A stretch of 64,000 nt of DNA from Climacium dendroides (taxonomy: Eukaryota > Streptophyta > Bryopsida > Hypnales > Climaciaceae), in contig OX467091.1 in NCBI GenBank assembly GCA_950106755.1, positions 23,143,538 through 23,207,537 on the forward strand, read 5' to 3'. Below the pieces are notes generated by a model. It saw only the letters and a list, made by a program, of their open reading frames with translations. It did no database searches and was not told where the DNA came from. Both the position numbers and the translations under genes were made by a program. The first letter of the stretch is position 1; the number at the start of each line of letters is the position of its first letter. Below, in pieces: positions 26,289 through 39,402 of the stretch.

Positions 26289-29200
26289 CTATGGCTGCAC
26301 CTCCAGATACTTCAAGCCGTCAATGGGAACTTGCCTTGTCACTTGGTCGTTTCGATATTCATTGACCGTGAAGGGCCTGTACTTGAGCGGTCGTTCTTTG
26401 GTGACAAGTTCAGGGGCTGCACTGATGGGGACCTCGTTGTCGATGCCGTAAAAGTAGATGGTGGTGTACCGGGACCTCGTTCGGTTGAGTGCAACGCGGT
26501 GTACAGGACTGTGCAGAATGCCATTCGAAAGCACCTGAAAAACAAGGTATGGTTCATTGTAATGAATTCGCAATCAGTATGAATTCGATCGATGAAGTGT
26601 AATTAATATCCGAAACATGTATTCATAATTCATCTTGTTTGTACAGTTGAAGGAGCATTTAGGGGTTTACTCATATGACCGTTAAGGTGCTTTGATGCAA
26701 TAGATTCCCCTTGCAATTGTTACCAAAAAAAATTGTAAATTATATCTTACATGTTTAATAAAAGGAGATTTACCTAATCAGTGCTTGAAATATCCATTTT
26801 TAGGACGCATTCATACCAAGGAAATATCTTAAATTCTTATACCTTAAGAGGGATGAAAATAACCCTCGCTGATGAAAATGCTCAGATTGAAAGGAGGTCG
26901 ATAGTGAGATGATTTTGACCCTTGATCTTAGTGGGTGTATTTTTTCATTCTTGAGGTTAAAAGAATCCACTTTGGCGGGAATATACCCTTACGTACCTCT
27001 GGTTTAAGAAAAATTAGTAATTATTTGAAATATTTATTGATCACAGTCGCCAATCTCTTCTGTTTGAGACTTCAGTTTGAGTTCAGAACCACGTCGACAA
27101 ATTAATCGGCACTGCAAGCGCAGTGATCGATATTAACCCGAAAAATAAAATTTAGGAAAAAGTGACCCTGGATTTCATAGTCGCGTGGGGAAAGTATTGT
27201 ACTAATGTAATTAAATTAGATATTAGAATGTTAAAACATAGTCACATTCTCTCTTATCACCTAACCAGCTAACCTTAGTTCGTGTTGAGATACACGTCTA
27301 TAAAAATCGGCAATGCAGCAAGTCAACAACCCGGCATGGGCAGGGATAGAGATAAAAATAAAAATGAGAACTTAAAAATGGTTTCTTCAATTATTCACGG
27401 TGTTCCACTTGTGTTTCGACCATATCCACGTGGGTTCTTCAGAGGAATAACGCTATTATCTAAAGAGGGCATTCAAATGATTGTGAGGAAGTTCTCTTCT
27501 AATAAACTTGTACTTACGAGGGGTCTTGAAAAGTTGAAATATTTAAGCCTTCTAAAGATATCGATAGTAAGCTAGGGGCTGCAACACGTGAGCCCCATCC
27601 CACGGAAAGCGGCGCTCAAGTCATATTTATATCTTATTCCAATGCACACCTCAACAAATTCGGACTTCTATATACATCCGGAAGCTGGGTTTTTCTGTAT
27701 TTTATTAATTTACTCTCACAACGGAATCCATTTCATTCAGTGTGACTAAAAACATGTAAAAAGATCAGACTTATCCTCTGCTTCTATTTTCGCGCAAATG
27801 AAAAAAAATTATTGCAAAAGGAAGGAATAAGAGACCCGATCGAAGACCAGACAGGGTAAGGACCGGACGTACAGACACAAACAATCAGACTTATCTTTCA
27901 ATGACTTGTTCGATTTCATTTGTTTTCAGACCAAGTCGGTCATTTATTTTACCTGATGTTTCAATCAACTTGATCATACCCAAACCATGAATCCTCATAA
28001 TACTCAGGGTTCGGAAGGAGAGGAATTAAGGCCCGGAAGTTCATACCTGCAGAGTGTCGCCCAAGTTGACAACAAAAGTGGAAGTATCCGGTCGAATCCC
28101 CATCCACGCCCCATCCTTGAGCACCTGCAAGCCGCCCACCTCGTCCTGATACAAAATCGACAGCATCTGGGGATCCGTATGAGCTGGGATCCCAAACACA
28201 TTGTCGGGCTCCGGACACGCAGGGTAATGGTTCACCAGCGCATTGCAAATGGCTTTCGGCGTTTCCAGTTTCGTGAAGGCGTCACGGGGCAAGCCCAGGC
28301 CTTCAGTCAAGCCTTCCACTATCAGCCGAGAGAGCTCTCGCATCGACCCTAAGTAGCTAGTCAAGTCGGATCTGCGTACAACCATTATGTTCACGTCATA
28401 ATATATAATTCTCAGTCATGTACATATATTCACTATTCAGAGTGCCGAAATTAGGATTATGTCATGTCACAACCATTCTCATTAATTCATACATATTCAG
28501 AGTACCGAAATTATGATCTACAACATTAACGTACTAAGTCCACGCCATGTCCCAAGAAATTTTCAGTCATATATGTTTAGAGTGCCAAACTTGCGCAACC
28601 GTTATGCAATCGTGTCCATATCAAAATAATTCTCAGTCGCTTATATTCAGAGTGCCCAAATGTTCAGAAACTGGCTAGAACTGGAACTGTGATCGAACAG
28701 TCCTGCCGGATTCTTGTTGATTTGGACTGCAGGTATGTATGTTTGCTAACTAATCGTCTATTTCGTTACTTGGTGTGATTCTAGGTGCCAAACATGGTGC
28801 CATTCTGCATAAAACTCTGCTCTTGAAACTAGGATTGGTATCAGAAACTCTGCTCTTGAAACTAGGATTGGTATAGCAGCTAGATTTACGTTTCAGTTTG
28901 AACATCATGAAAAAGTGACTAAGCTGTGGAATTTCAACAATTTAAAGAAATTGACGTTACTAGTTTTGCATTATTTTCCAACGTTGAAATTAATAAAAGT
29001 GTTCATATTGGCGGTAAGCTAGCTAGGAAGCAAGATCGGCTATAATTCTTTGTGCCTATGGTGTAGATCTGAGGTTCCAGTCTTTCAGACTTCCAGATAG
29101 ACGCCTAGAAAAGTGTCGATCTCTTGAAATAGTGAAGTTCAACTTGTGAAATGCTTAGATATTAAAACTGCATGGATAAATGACAAACAATAATATCTGA

Positions 29201-31565
29201 AAATAATATCTGAGTGCTAGCTAGCTAGGTATCGCCTGGAAGGAGGCAAGGGTTGGATATTTACATGAACTCTTTAGAAAACTCTTTGTCGTCAGGCCAA
29301 ATAAGGTTCACCAAGTTCCGTATCGCTTCGTCTTGCACCTACAATGCATTTAGTACCGCGGGCAAAGGCACTGGATCAGAACTGGCAATGATTACTTGGG
29401 AGCTAGATAAGCAAGGGATAGAGAGGAATTCAATTCATGAAAGTTAATTGGTTGATTGACTCACTTTCATATGCAGTCTTTCCAACCACCACTTGTAGCG
29501 CCAGCTGACTGGAGACCCTGCAATGTACCCGAATACGAAGTTCTGGGCTTTCACTAGCAGTTTCTTCTCCATGGGCAGATCGAAGAACTTCTTCACATTG
29601 AGCTCCACTTTCTTCACCTAGAATCACCAAAACCGAGGGAAGGTGTTAAATATTGCTCACGTTAGCTAGCCCCACTGTCGCACGAACACATTCATGGATC
29701 CAGGCATGCAACGGAAGAGGTATTAACCTTTGATATACAGTTTGCTAGCAACCAACACTTCTGTCATATACAAACCATTCTCAGAATTTCTTTTTTTCCC
29801 ATAACAGTCATTCAACCATTAATGCATCACTTCCCAAAATTAAAGGTACCTAGCTAAACGAACAGTTGCGATTAGTTGCGGTGCAATTACTGCAATACAT
29901 GTAATCGTTGTAAGGTTAGTCGTTCTAAAATTTAGTTTAATTCTTCTACAGACTCCGTGTAGAACCGCGCGCACAGTTCAGAAGAAATCTGCAAAGGCTC
30001 AGTAACTGAAACGATTCTCGTGCAGTGTACGTACAAAGTAGATCAATCAAATCATGATTCTTGATCTTTAATTGTCCTGACTAGTAGCAAACAAACGGAG
30101 TTAACGGACCCGAAATTGATTCTTGACATGGTTGCCAGTGACTCAATGCTCTCAAAATCCAGTTAAATACACTCATCTCCACCTAAGTATTCAATCTAAT
30201 TACAATTACCTCTCTTTAATTCCAAATCACTTCAAGGCCAGCTAGCCTTAACAGATTATTGCACAGTCACCAGTGAGCCCATTTCTGCAATGGCAATTCG
30301 ACGTACTTCAATTCCTCAAGAATTCGATCATCGGGCGCCTTGAGCAGTTCCCAGAGACGAATTCAGTCTCATAGGCCTGCTGAAATTCTCAAAGACAGAG
30401 ATGGCAGAACAAATAATACGTCTCTGGTTCCCAAATGAGTCGGAGAGAGATCGATTATCTCTGGTTCCCGGATTGCCATCCCGGCAAACGTACTCTCAGT
30501 ACTCAGTAGGGAATTTTTTTGTCACTGATTCACCCTGCTCGCTTGCCTCTTCTCTTAGATCTCAGTTCCGAGTGCAGAATCAACGGAGAAACTTATGATA
30601 TTCCAGTAAGTGAAAGAAAGAAAATCAATCTCCAGGGCTGTGAATATCATAACGGTCAAAAGCTAGTTTGTGAGAACCATCATTGAAAAGAATGCGGAGA
30701 GTCGGTATACCACGTCTCTGGTACACTTAACAGCATACCCAACAGGGAAGATTTGTGCCACTGACTGATTTTCTCACTTCGCCCTGCGCTTCAGTTTCTT
30801 CGATCCCAGTTCCTATTGCACGATCATCTAGGAAATCTGCTAATGTGAATCCCGTGAGGAAACAAGAATCTCCAGGGCTGTGATAATCGTATCAGTCAAA
30901 AGCTAGCTAGTGAGAACCATCATTGACAAGAATGCAGAGACTGAGTCGGTATACCTCGTCCTACTACACTTACAGCAGATACAACAGGGATGATTTGTGC
31001 CACTGACTGATTTTCTCTCTTCGCCCCGCGCTTCATTTTCTTCGATCCCAGTGCACAATCATCTAGGAAACTTCTGATATCAGGGAAACAAGGTTCTCGA
31101 CAAGGTTAATCTCCAGGGCTGGTGAGGATCATATATATTTATATACGATCATACATCGATCAAAAGCTAGCTAGCTACTGTAACGGTCCTACGATCACAA
31201 GAATTTAAATTAAGAGTCGGTATGTATACCACTTGCAACGGCACCCCGTGGTTGCGGATCTTGAAGAACCCCCACGTCTTGGCAGCCTCCACCATGTCTT
31301 CCAAGCTCCGTCTCTTCGCTTCCTCGTCCTCCCCCAACAACACTGCGACGTCAATCACGGGCAACGCTTCCTCCTGCTCGAACACATCGTGCGCCAACGT
31401 CGGCCTCTCCGCGTCCACCACCTGAAACTCCTCCATCTTTAGTTGACCGCCCCACAACGCTTGCATCGAGTACACCGGCAGCTTCTCCTCGGCTTTATTT
31501 TCCCCATGACTGCCCCCCATAGCTCGTGAGCTTGCTAGTGCTACTACTGATGGAATCCTCTGCAA
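26289..31565 (-). CDS. 2-oxoglutarate/Fe(II)-dependent dioxygenase A (DOXC, GA-oxidase-like)
   Basis: Soluble non-haem iron oxygenase that couples 2OG decarboxylation to hydroxylation of a small molecule. Exons, all GT-AG: 31230-31565, 29465-29617, 29265-29338, 28047-28371, 26289-26534; predicted 377 aa, a normal DOXC length. The N-terminal DIOX_N core has LPVIDVAVL (~68-76) and WGFFKIRNHGVP (~98-109). The C-terminal jelly roll has NHYPACPEP (~235-243), the iron ligands HTD (H252, D254) and H308, and the 2OG-binding R318 in R-Y-T, where family members usually have R-x-S. The tail KYRPFTVNEYR recalls gibberellin oxidases, but the substrate is unknown. The start is the first ATG in frame; Met16 is an alternative. 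Introns 1 and 4 are enlarged (1.6 and 1.5 kb), intron 1 by tandem repeats. Its paralogue lies at 55.2-58.6 kb on the same strand. Confidence 0.92.
28400..28670. repeat. Degenerate tandem repeats in dioxygenase A intron 3
   Basis: About four imperfect units containing TTCTCAGTCAT...ATTCAGAGTGCCGAAATT. A separate exact 33-bp duplication (AAACTCTGCTCTTGAAACTA...) lies at 28812-28877 in the same intron. Both are intronic. Confidence 0.8.
30417..31227. repeat. Triplicated ~245-290 bp unit in dioxygenase A intron 1
   Basis: Three diverged tandem units begin near 30417, 30708 and 30953. Shared blocks: GTGCCACTGACTGATTTTCTC, ATCTCCAGGGCTG, AAAAGCTAG, TGAGAACCATCATTGA and GAGTCGGTATACC. The last word also occurs, as GAGTCGGTATGTATACC, exactly at the real exon 1 donor (31230). 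The array therefore starts at the splice junction, and the units carry donor-like GTATACCGACTC on the minus strand. Confidence 0.85.
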
Positions 31566-32119
31566 TGTTGAAAACTTGGATATGGAAACGCAAGGATCCT
31601 TCAGTTGGGTATGGTTAAGTTAAGACTGTGGCTTTCGAGGTGAAATCTTTTTGGGGAAGCAAACTGAAGAGCAGTTATGGGAACTGGTTTGAGTGGGTGA
31701 TTGTGGTGGATGATGGCTGTGATAAGGTGCGCGGCGTGGAGGAGCCGGGGCCTGCTAGAGGCGGGAGGTGACAAGGAGACTTCGGACTGGGCTAGCTAGC
31801 GACACGGCTTGCAAGCAAAAACTTTGGATTTTTTTTCGTCTTTTTCCAGGAATAAAGAGGGTTTTGTCGTTGCTTTGATAACGAGTAGTGCAGGAGTAAC
31901 GTAAATTATTGGAATTATACGTAAGGTAGAAACACTGAAACAGCTGGGTTGTTTTTTTGTTTTTGTTTTTTACACAAGTACTGAAACAGCTGTTTGAACC
32001 TTCTATAACATTTTGCCTAAACTTGGACTTCATAATCTTTCTTGAATGCTGTAGACATCACCTGACATCACCACACAGCTTGTTCAAATGATCAATAATA
32101 AATGGTGAGCTTCAGTCCT
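31566..32119. promoter_or_regulatory. Upstream region of dioxygenase A
   Basis: This lies immediately 5' of the predicted start (gene on minus strand) and is richer in GC than the DNA beyond about 32 kb. It must hold the promoter and 5' UTR. I cannot place a TATA box or start site with confidence. Confidence 0.4.
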
Positions 32120-34950
32120 CCTTGAGGTCATGGTCGTGGGCAACAACAAAGCCAAGGCGCTATTCAAAAAAATTGTCAATCTTTCCAATGAAAACTACAA
32201 GTTCAAAGTGTGATTCAAAACCCAAGACCAAGACTTAGATTGATCATCGATAAATGCATCATGTGAAGACAAAGAGAATAATATCATGAATAATACCAAA
32301 CAAGTTCACATGTAGTTGACTATTGGAAGAGCTTTCATGAAGATTCTTTCAAAATTTAGCCCCTTGAACTAAGTCGGTCATTTAAAGGTTAAGCTGGCAT
32401 GTATAGATAGAGTCTAAATCACAATTAGGTGTTCTTTTTGTCCTGTAGATGAATGGAAATCATTGATATCATTAAATAAACAAATCAATTTGAAAAAGCT
32501 TTGTATTTTTTGTAAATTTTCAAAATAAAGATTGGAAGAATCTTCAATAATAGGTTTGAAGTGCCTTGACAGAGATCCAAAACCATCCATTATTAAAAGC
32601 TTGACGTTACTTTACAACATTGAAGCTCCATTTGTAAAGTAGGATTCACTTAAAGCAAACAATTTGAAGTCATATTGGTGACACTTCAATAAAAACCTAG
32701 TGAAGTCATATTGGTGATAGAAATGGAGTGAATAAAATTAGGTAGTTCTACCTTATTGCCTATGTGATGATCAAATGTAGGAAGAGAAAGATTGTTTATT
32801 TTATTTTTACTAATCCATTTGAGTTATGTATTTGACTATAATACAAAAAGAGTTGTTGAATTCAATCTTGGTCCAAGCTTAGATGGAATTGGCAATTGAA
32901 CACTACTCCCAAAAAATTCAAATTTTCTATAATATTGTTGTTGGTTTCTTGACAACATATTGCCAAAAACATTTAAGTTGAGTAGGAGGTGGTAGAATAG
33001 TTCAAGTTCAAAAAATCTTTTCCAAAAGAGAGGTACATAATGTAATACATTCTTTAATGTACCAACAATGACTAGCAAACATGGTAGGGTCACTAGGGTG
33101 TGATTTAAAGCCTTATATGATATATGTAACTTCCATTTATCCTCAAAATAAAATTATTGAAAATTGTTTGGAGATGTAAATGTAATTCATCTTCAGAAAA
33201 CCACAGCATAATTTAAAAAGATGCTTTTAACATCCTCATTCATAGCTATTCTACATGAAACTTTGCATATATAGTGTTAGCACTTGTTTCGACCAGTCCT
33301 ATTCAATCAAACTACCCTTGCACGCAAAGCCTCCTTCCTTCAAAACAAGGCCAAAAAAGTGCAAGATTTTACTCACTCTACCAAATTACAAAAGAAGAAT
33401 AACACCAATTTTCATTTAAGATTGGTGGGAACTGTTATAATTCCAAAGTATTGAAACAAAATTTTAAAAAGTCACTATTTAAATAGAATCATAATAACTA
33501 CTTGTAATTCCTTCTAAATATGTAAATTTTTTTATTCATGTAGATATTAATGCTTTAGATTTTTCAATGATGTATTACATGGCTATTCAACTTAATTCCC
33601 AAGGGTCTACAATAAAAACATTTTTTCTTAAAAATTCTATATAATGATGATTCTTCAAACTTCTTCAATGAATAATATTTTGAAGTTGAAGTGCATTTTT
33701 CATAACATTCATTGTCCAACTAATGGATGGTTGAGTATTTGTAAGAAAATACTATGACCTTGAGAACATAGGAGATAACTACTTCTAAATGAAAAAATTA
33801 ACCTCTATATATAAATGTGTTTGAAAAAAAACTCAATAGTATATGATTAAACCAAGTAATTGTTGGATCTTGAAGATTCAATTTTGAATTAATCTAGAAA
33901 TTTCATCAAGATTTATGAATCTAATGATCTAATTTGAATGTTGTCATGATTGAAGCAAATAAAAATATCAAAATGATATTCTCAACTCATGGAGCACGAC
34001 ATAGGGGATTCTTTGTATACATTTCTTTGTGACAACATGAATATATGAATATTACTTTAGATGTGTTTAAGAAATAAACTTTAAATAGAAATTGTTCATA
34101 GTACATCCATAATAGTTAAATAAAGAATCTTCTTTCTAAGAATCATGTGATTATTTATGCCACTTCCCTACTTTTAAATTTTTCATTAAGATTAAGATTT
34201 TGATTTTGCATTATTGACACCATATGTTTCAACTCAACTAATTGTCTAAACCCAAGTTAATACTTCCTAAGTTTATCATATTCAAAATTCTCTATACTTA
34301 AATGTTTAAAATCTATAAAATATAAACTTTATAGATTTCAATACAATATGGATGACAATACAAAAGATATCATCTCTAAAGTGACTAGGGATTTAGTCCC
34401 AAGTTGGTTGTGGATAAGAAAATATAAACTTTTAAGCTTTATGAATTGTGTCCAAATAAATTTGGTGTTTGTTTATTGTAATTGCCTACCCCACAAAAAA
34501 ATATTTAAATCCTAAGTGCCTAATCATTCTAACCAAAAATAATGATGATTCAATTGAAATAGTTTACAATCACATACAATATAAGTATATAACTTACATC
34601 TAATGAGACAAAATTTGCTTGATTTTTTTTCACAAGACAAGTCAAAACTTTCTAAGTTTGCAATTAATAAATGAAAACCAAACTAAAGTTTTTTTTTAAC
34701 CCTTAAACGATAGACCTAGCTTTAGAGATTGGATTTAGAAAAATATTTATAAAAAAATCCTCCAATACTCAACTATATGTGAACTTCCTTGGTATCATTA
34801 TCTTTGTTTTCACATAGAGCATTTATCAATCTACATCTTGAATTTAGAATCACAATTAAAACCCATATTTTTTGCTTTAAAATGTTTCATAAAATTTTTG
34901 AATAGTGGTTTTGAGGTTGCCCATGACCTTAACAATGGCAAGAAGCTCAT
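32120..34950. repeat. Inverted repeat pair bounding a ~2.8 kb segment
   Basis: Sequence at about 32.12-32.40 kb (plus) recurs in reverse complement at about 34.69-34.95 kb. Matches include GGTCATGG then GGGCAAC; GATAAATGC then ATGTGAA and ACAAAGA; AAGTTCACATRTAGTTGA then TATTGGA. The intervening DNA has no gene; its frames are short and stop-rich, compatible with decayed transposon sequence. Confidence 0.65.
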
Positions 34951-36650
34951 CATTGATTTGTCATTTGAACATGCTACATGATATGTCCATTGAAGAAGGA
35001 TTCTATAAATCCAAATTTGGGCAACCCTTCCAAAACCTCAAATGTCATTTTAAATCCTTAAACATTGACACTGACATTTGACGTCCACTAGATGATATAG
35101 AATCATTCTAGTAGGACAAAAAGTACAACTATCCATCCTTAGAATTTTGTTGGGAAAGGGGGAAGTCTTCTATAGTAGTTTGGCTTCCAGTGAGTGCTTT
35201 TGATGTTCCTTAAGCCAATCATTCACATGGTAATGAAAATGGATGATTTCCAAAGTCACCCGTTCGTCCTTTAAGAGTCAACCTTGTAAGCCTTTAGTGT
35301 TGTTGATTCAAAGTGTTTAGTGAATTACTTTGAGGTTCATGTAAGAGAAAAATAACTATCCATCCTTCAAAAGACACCTTTGAGGGTATAAGGACCTCAT
35401 TCCCTTTTTAGTCCCAATTCATAAAAATTGCATCTAAACAATCTTTTAACCATGTAAGGTTATATTGTTGTAGAGGATTTACTATGTGTGATAATGACTT
35501 TGAGGTTCTTGCAGAAATGAGGAAATGCAACTATTCATCTTTTTTTAGAAGATAGTGTATTCTATTTTTTGAGTGGATATTGAGGGACAAGTGCATTTCT
35601 ATTAATGCACCCCCTCCTTGTCCTTTCAAAAGACCCCATTCACTCAACCCCCCCACGGTTTAAATTTAAAAATTTATTAATTCCCTCGCCTAGCTTTACA
35701 AGATCAAGATGTATTTGTGATTAAATTTTTCTTACATTTCAACCCCCCCCCCTCCTATTTGTAATTCTGGAAGTTGGGAAGGAGTTACAAACAATATGGG
35801 ATATGTGAGCTTGTATCCGTATTCCGTATCCATATCATATCTAAATCCGTACTAGTATCCCATATCCATATATATCTTATTTTTCAAAATCAACGGCAAA
35901 TGGGGGCCTAGATTGGATCATCACAAAGTTTAGACCCTACGGTTTGGCAACCGTTATCGTGTGGTTACCGTTGTTCGCACGTTAATCGCATTGTTATCTC
36001 ATCATTACAGTGCATTTCTTCACATTGTTACAATGCATTACTTTAGGTGGGTTACGGTGATTTTTTCAAGGCGGTGGGGGGACATTTTTTCCCTACAAGG
36101 TGCATCGCATCTTTTCAAGAGATAGTTTTGAGAAGCAATTCTATTGTGAGGTTTGTTTCTAAAATATTTAACAAACTTTCAAAGCCTTAGCTTACAAAAG
36201 AAAACTCAACTTTCAATCAAATTTATTTCCCTATTTCATGATTAGCATGTAATTTTTCTCAATTTCAGGCTGATTTTAAAAAATAACCCTGAAAAATTTG
36301 AAAATCTATTTTTTCACTCCACTTTTTTTTTTTTCTTTTTTTTACACAAGCATGTTGAACAACACACTACCTCCCTTTTTGGAATGAAAGTGAAGGGACA
36401 ACCTTGGGTTTTCAAAACCACCGACCTTTGAGAGTTTGAGGGTGCCCTAGAGGCTTGCCGGTGGCCAATTTGGAGGCTTGTGACTGCAAAGGACAAAATT
36501 GGTGGGGGCATAGTCAGCAAGGAACAGTGTTGACTTTCCCGGAAATAAAGGTATTACACCCAAAATCCACAGCCACCACGGGAATATGGGATGGTCACTT
36601 GGTCAGCTTGCCGGTGTATTTTGGGTTGCTATCCTTGAAAAAATTATTAT
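34951..36650. other. Intergenic repeats, including GTATCC-rich family copy 2
   Basis: 35.1-35.3 kb resembles 23.7-23.95 kb (CTTCTRTAGTAG, TTAAGCCAA). At about 35.74-35.93 kb lies a copy of the GTATCC-rich family: a C-run, ATATGGGATATG, then GTATCCGTATTCCGTATCC words. (ATT)n repeats occur near 36640-36675. No gene. Confidence 0.55.
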
Positions 36651-36949
36651 TATTGGTATTATTATTATTATTATTTTAACAAATGGAAGAACCATTGCAT
36701 TAAAAAAAAAAAGTCGCCATAAAAAACAGTCAAGTCAAAAGGTTTGACAATGAAGAGAAACGAGCACAAACAAAAGAGTGACAAAAGTTTAAAAAAATAA
36801 GCTAAAAGGAGGGGGACACTTGGTTCAAGTAATTTGATCTTCGTTCCTATGAGCGAGGACAAGAGAATGAAGCCAAACATTGTCAAAATTCCTCTAGGTA
36901 GGATCTGCTTGACGGCGATGATGACAAGATGCTAATTGGGTCTTCATTT

Positions 36950-37430
36950 GTGCCGTACGGTCGGAGTCTAGTAGGGCTTATGTGAGAAGGGCAATTTGAG
37001 AGAATCTAGAGACCAATTGTGTTGATTGAAGGCCTTACTATTCCTAGAGATCCATATGATCCACAAAGTTGAGCCACGGAGAAGGATCCGTATAATCTTG
37101 AGTTTTGGGAAACAATGAGGGAAGGCTAATCTAAAAATACATTGGACAAAATTGAATTTAGTGTGAGGGCTTTGCAGTCAATGAATTGTCTTGGATGTGA
37201 TGAATAATAGACTGGGCATATTCCCATATTTCTTTGACATGTGGGCAAGAGTAGAAGCAATGAAATGGAGTTTTCTCAAAGCCTAGAGAGCAACAATTGC
37301 ATGTAATATTGATATCCGGGTTAATTCATGCTCTCCAAGAATGAACGGCAATGGTGTTGTGCCAAACAAACCAAATAAACATAGTTTCTTTTTTAGAGTG
37401 GGCTTTGTGCCAGACACCTTTCCATTTCTT
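36950..37430 (-). pseudogene. LINE-type reverse transcriptase C-terminal (zf-RVT) fragment
   Basis: Minus-strand reading from about 37400 gives MFIWFVWHNTIAVHSWRA, then CNCCSLGFEKTPFHCFYSCP, then HVKEIWEYAQSII. These are the W-N, C-x-x-C and H-x-F-x-x-C-p features of the zinc-binding domain that follows plant LINE reverse transcriptases. After a frameshift, LLRGSTLWIIWISRNSKAFN continues the typical downstream W-x-I-W-x-x-R-N block. Stops and the frameshift make it dead. Upstream RT motifs are not visible. Confidence 0.8.
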
Positions 37431-37489
37431 TTCTTTTTCTTTTCTTTGACACAAGTAAACATTTTTTTTGGTTGGGGGGTAGTACCACA

Positions 37490-37993
37490 TCATTTACATA
37501 ACAATTAAAGTAACAGGTCCAGAAATCGGGCACCTAAGAGCTGAAACTGAATTTTGGGGAGGTGAAGCTTCTTGAAATACATTTTCCAGTAAAATTTCCT
37601 TCAAAGATAAGTGGGATTGGCATCTAACCCAAGTCGTTTCATACTTTTTGGAGCTTCGTAGAATTAGTTATAAAATTTTGAAGTTGAAATGGTACATGGC
37701 TCTAAAATTGCCCACCTCCTAAATTGTACATCATTTGTACATTGTTGTAGGCTATGAAAAAGTAACATGAACATGTAGTGTACATTTTGAGGATGTGGAC
37801 AATTTTAGAGCCTGTGCAATTTCAAAACCTGTTAGAAGATACTACATCGTTTCATCAAAGGGATGGAATGGTGTGGTATATTCCACACACAATCAATAGT
37901 TATAAGGACACTTGTCAAAACTTTTCAAAACTCCATTGGGTGTTTAGGTTAGTTACAAGGTTGCATTGATTGTACATTAGGATTAATGGAAAA
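37490..37993. other. Decayed MITE related to the 41.78 kb element
   Basis: Shares GCTGAAACTGAATTTTGG, GAGGTGAAGCTTCTTGAAAT, ATCTAACCCAAGT, then TTGTACATTG and TGAAAAAGTAACA with 41776-42102. Its termini are eroded. No gene. Confidence 0.65.
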
Positions 37994-38875
37994 TAAACCC
38001 CTAAAGTCCTATTGACCCTATGGGGTCAAAATGCAACCTCGAGTAGGCTCATATAATCTCAATATTCATTGTGATTTTTTGAAATTTTTTGTGAAGCTAG
38101 AAAAGCACATAAGCTTTATAGAAATATAATTTTTATTTCAATCGGTGCCGAGGAACAAAAGTCTTAGCACGACTAGCCAAAAATGGAGGTCAGCAAGCAA
38201 TATAAAAAAATCACAAAAAGTCCAAATTAAATTTTTTTGAATTTTTTTTTCTAAAACATTATATTTTTTTACATGTAAAGCTTTGATTCATTCTATTTGG
38301 ACTAGTGATAAGAAAGTTATGGACAATCTAAGTATCTTCTTCAAAATATAACTTACAGAGTTCATTTTTTAATGCAATTTTCATATTTTAAAAAAATTGT
38401 TTGACAGCATTCAATATTCTTGCTAGAATAATCTCACCGTTGGGATTATTGTGTTTCAATTCTATCTTAGAGGTATTAACAATTTAGTCTTTCTTTCAAT
38501 CTTAGACTTATGTTTACTTAACAACTTTTTAAAGAATGAAAATCATGTTGTTGTTTTTTAAAATTTCTTTCTTGGAATTTGAACTAAATTTTTAATTCAA
38601 AGTGTATAGTACACAAAAATTCCACAAATGGTAGTCAAAGTCATCTAAAATTATAGGCTAGAATTCAAAAAAATATATTTTTCCATCTTTGAATGCTAAT
38701 ATCTTCCAATTTGTACGGTCAAACTTCATGAAATTTTTACTACATGATCTTAGACAAGATCCTAGAATTGGGTTTTTAAAAAGTCATTTTTTTGTTTTCT
38801 TGGGCAAATGCAACAAAAATGGCAGTTTTGAGTGTTTTTTGACAAAAAAATGGCCTCAAGACTTTAGGGGTTAAA
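37994..38875 (+). mobile_element. ~880-bp TIR repeat family, copy 3 (best ends)
   Basis: It begins TAAACCCCTAAAGTCC and ends GACTTTAGGGGTTAAAT, giving an inverted terminal repeat around ACCCCTAAAGTC with TAA/TTAA on each side. Internal blocks match the copies at 14.65, 20.54 and 53.63 kb. No open frame. A 3-bp TAA target would fit PIF/Harbinger, but decay makes this uncertain. Confidence 0.82.
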
Positions 38876-38989
38876 TACTTTGAATTAGAATTGGCAACTT
38901 GAAACAAAATGGAAATCATTTCATTGAGATCAATTATTTGAATGCCTGAATTTCCTCACATTAATTTATATGCCATTCATACTTTGTGA

Positions 38990-39402
38990 TTCTTAATGAG
39001 AAGAGAAACTCTTTGTATACCCATGGGGTGGTAGGAGTACAACTACCCATGTGGGATATGTAAATTAGAATTTGTAGTTTCTCAACCACTCATAGTTAAG
39101 TCAAAAGTAGGAATTGTATCTAGAGTAGATTTCCAGACCTCATTTAGGCATAGTATAATATTTTTCTTCAAAAATCTTTGATTTAGAAAAAGTTGTAAAA
39201 TTTAGTTAATTTTTGTCTCCAAAAATCCATTTGAGATTTCAAGCCTCCAATTAAAGGTTATGGACAAATTTTAGAGAGGATATTGGAAGACTTAATTATG
39301 AGCAGTTGAAAAACTACAAATTCTAATTTACATTTACGACATAGGTTGTTCTACCTCCTACCACCCCATGTGTATATAAAGAGATTCTCTTCTCACTAAG
39401 AA
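38990..39402. mobile_element. Palindromic MITE, middle form (~410 bp)
   Basis: Long TIR of roughly 105 bp. The left end reads TTCTTAATGAGAAGAGAA, GGGGTGGTAGGAG, ATGTAAATTAGAATTTGTAG; the right end is its complement with about 85-90% identity by eye. Its interior is a shortened version of the 22.33 kb copy. No coding capacity. Confidence 0.88.

Noticed and set aside
27282..27575. 97-aa plus-strand frame
   Set aside because: Lies antisense within intron 4 of dioxygenase A, has no recognisable domain, and shows no splice or homology support.
32500..34900. Possible degraded Copia or Gypsy retrotransposon
   Set aside because: I looked for RT, integrase and RNase H motifs on the minus strand and found none; left as unclassified.
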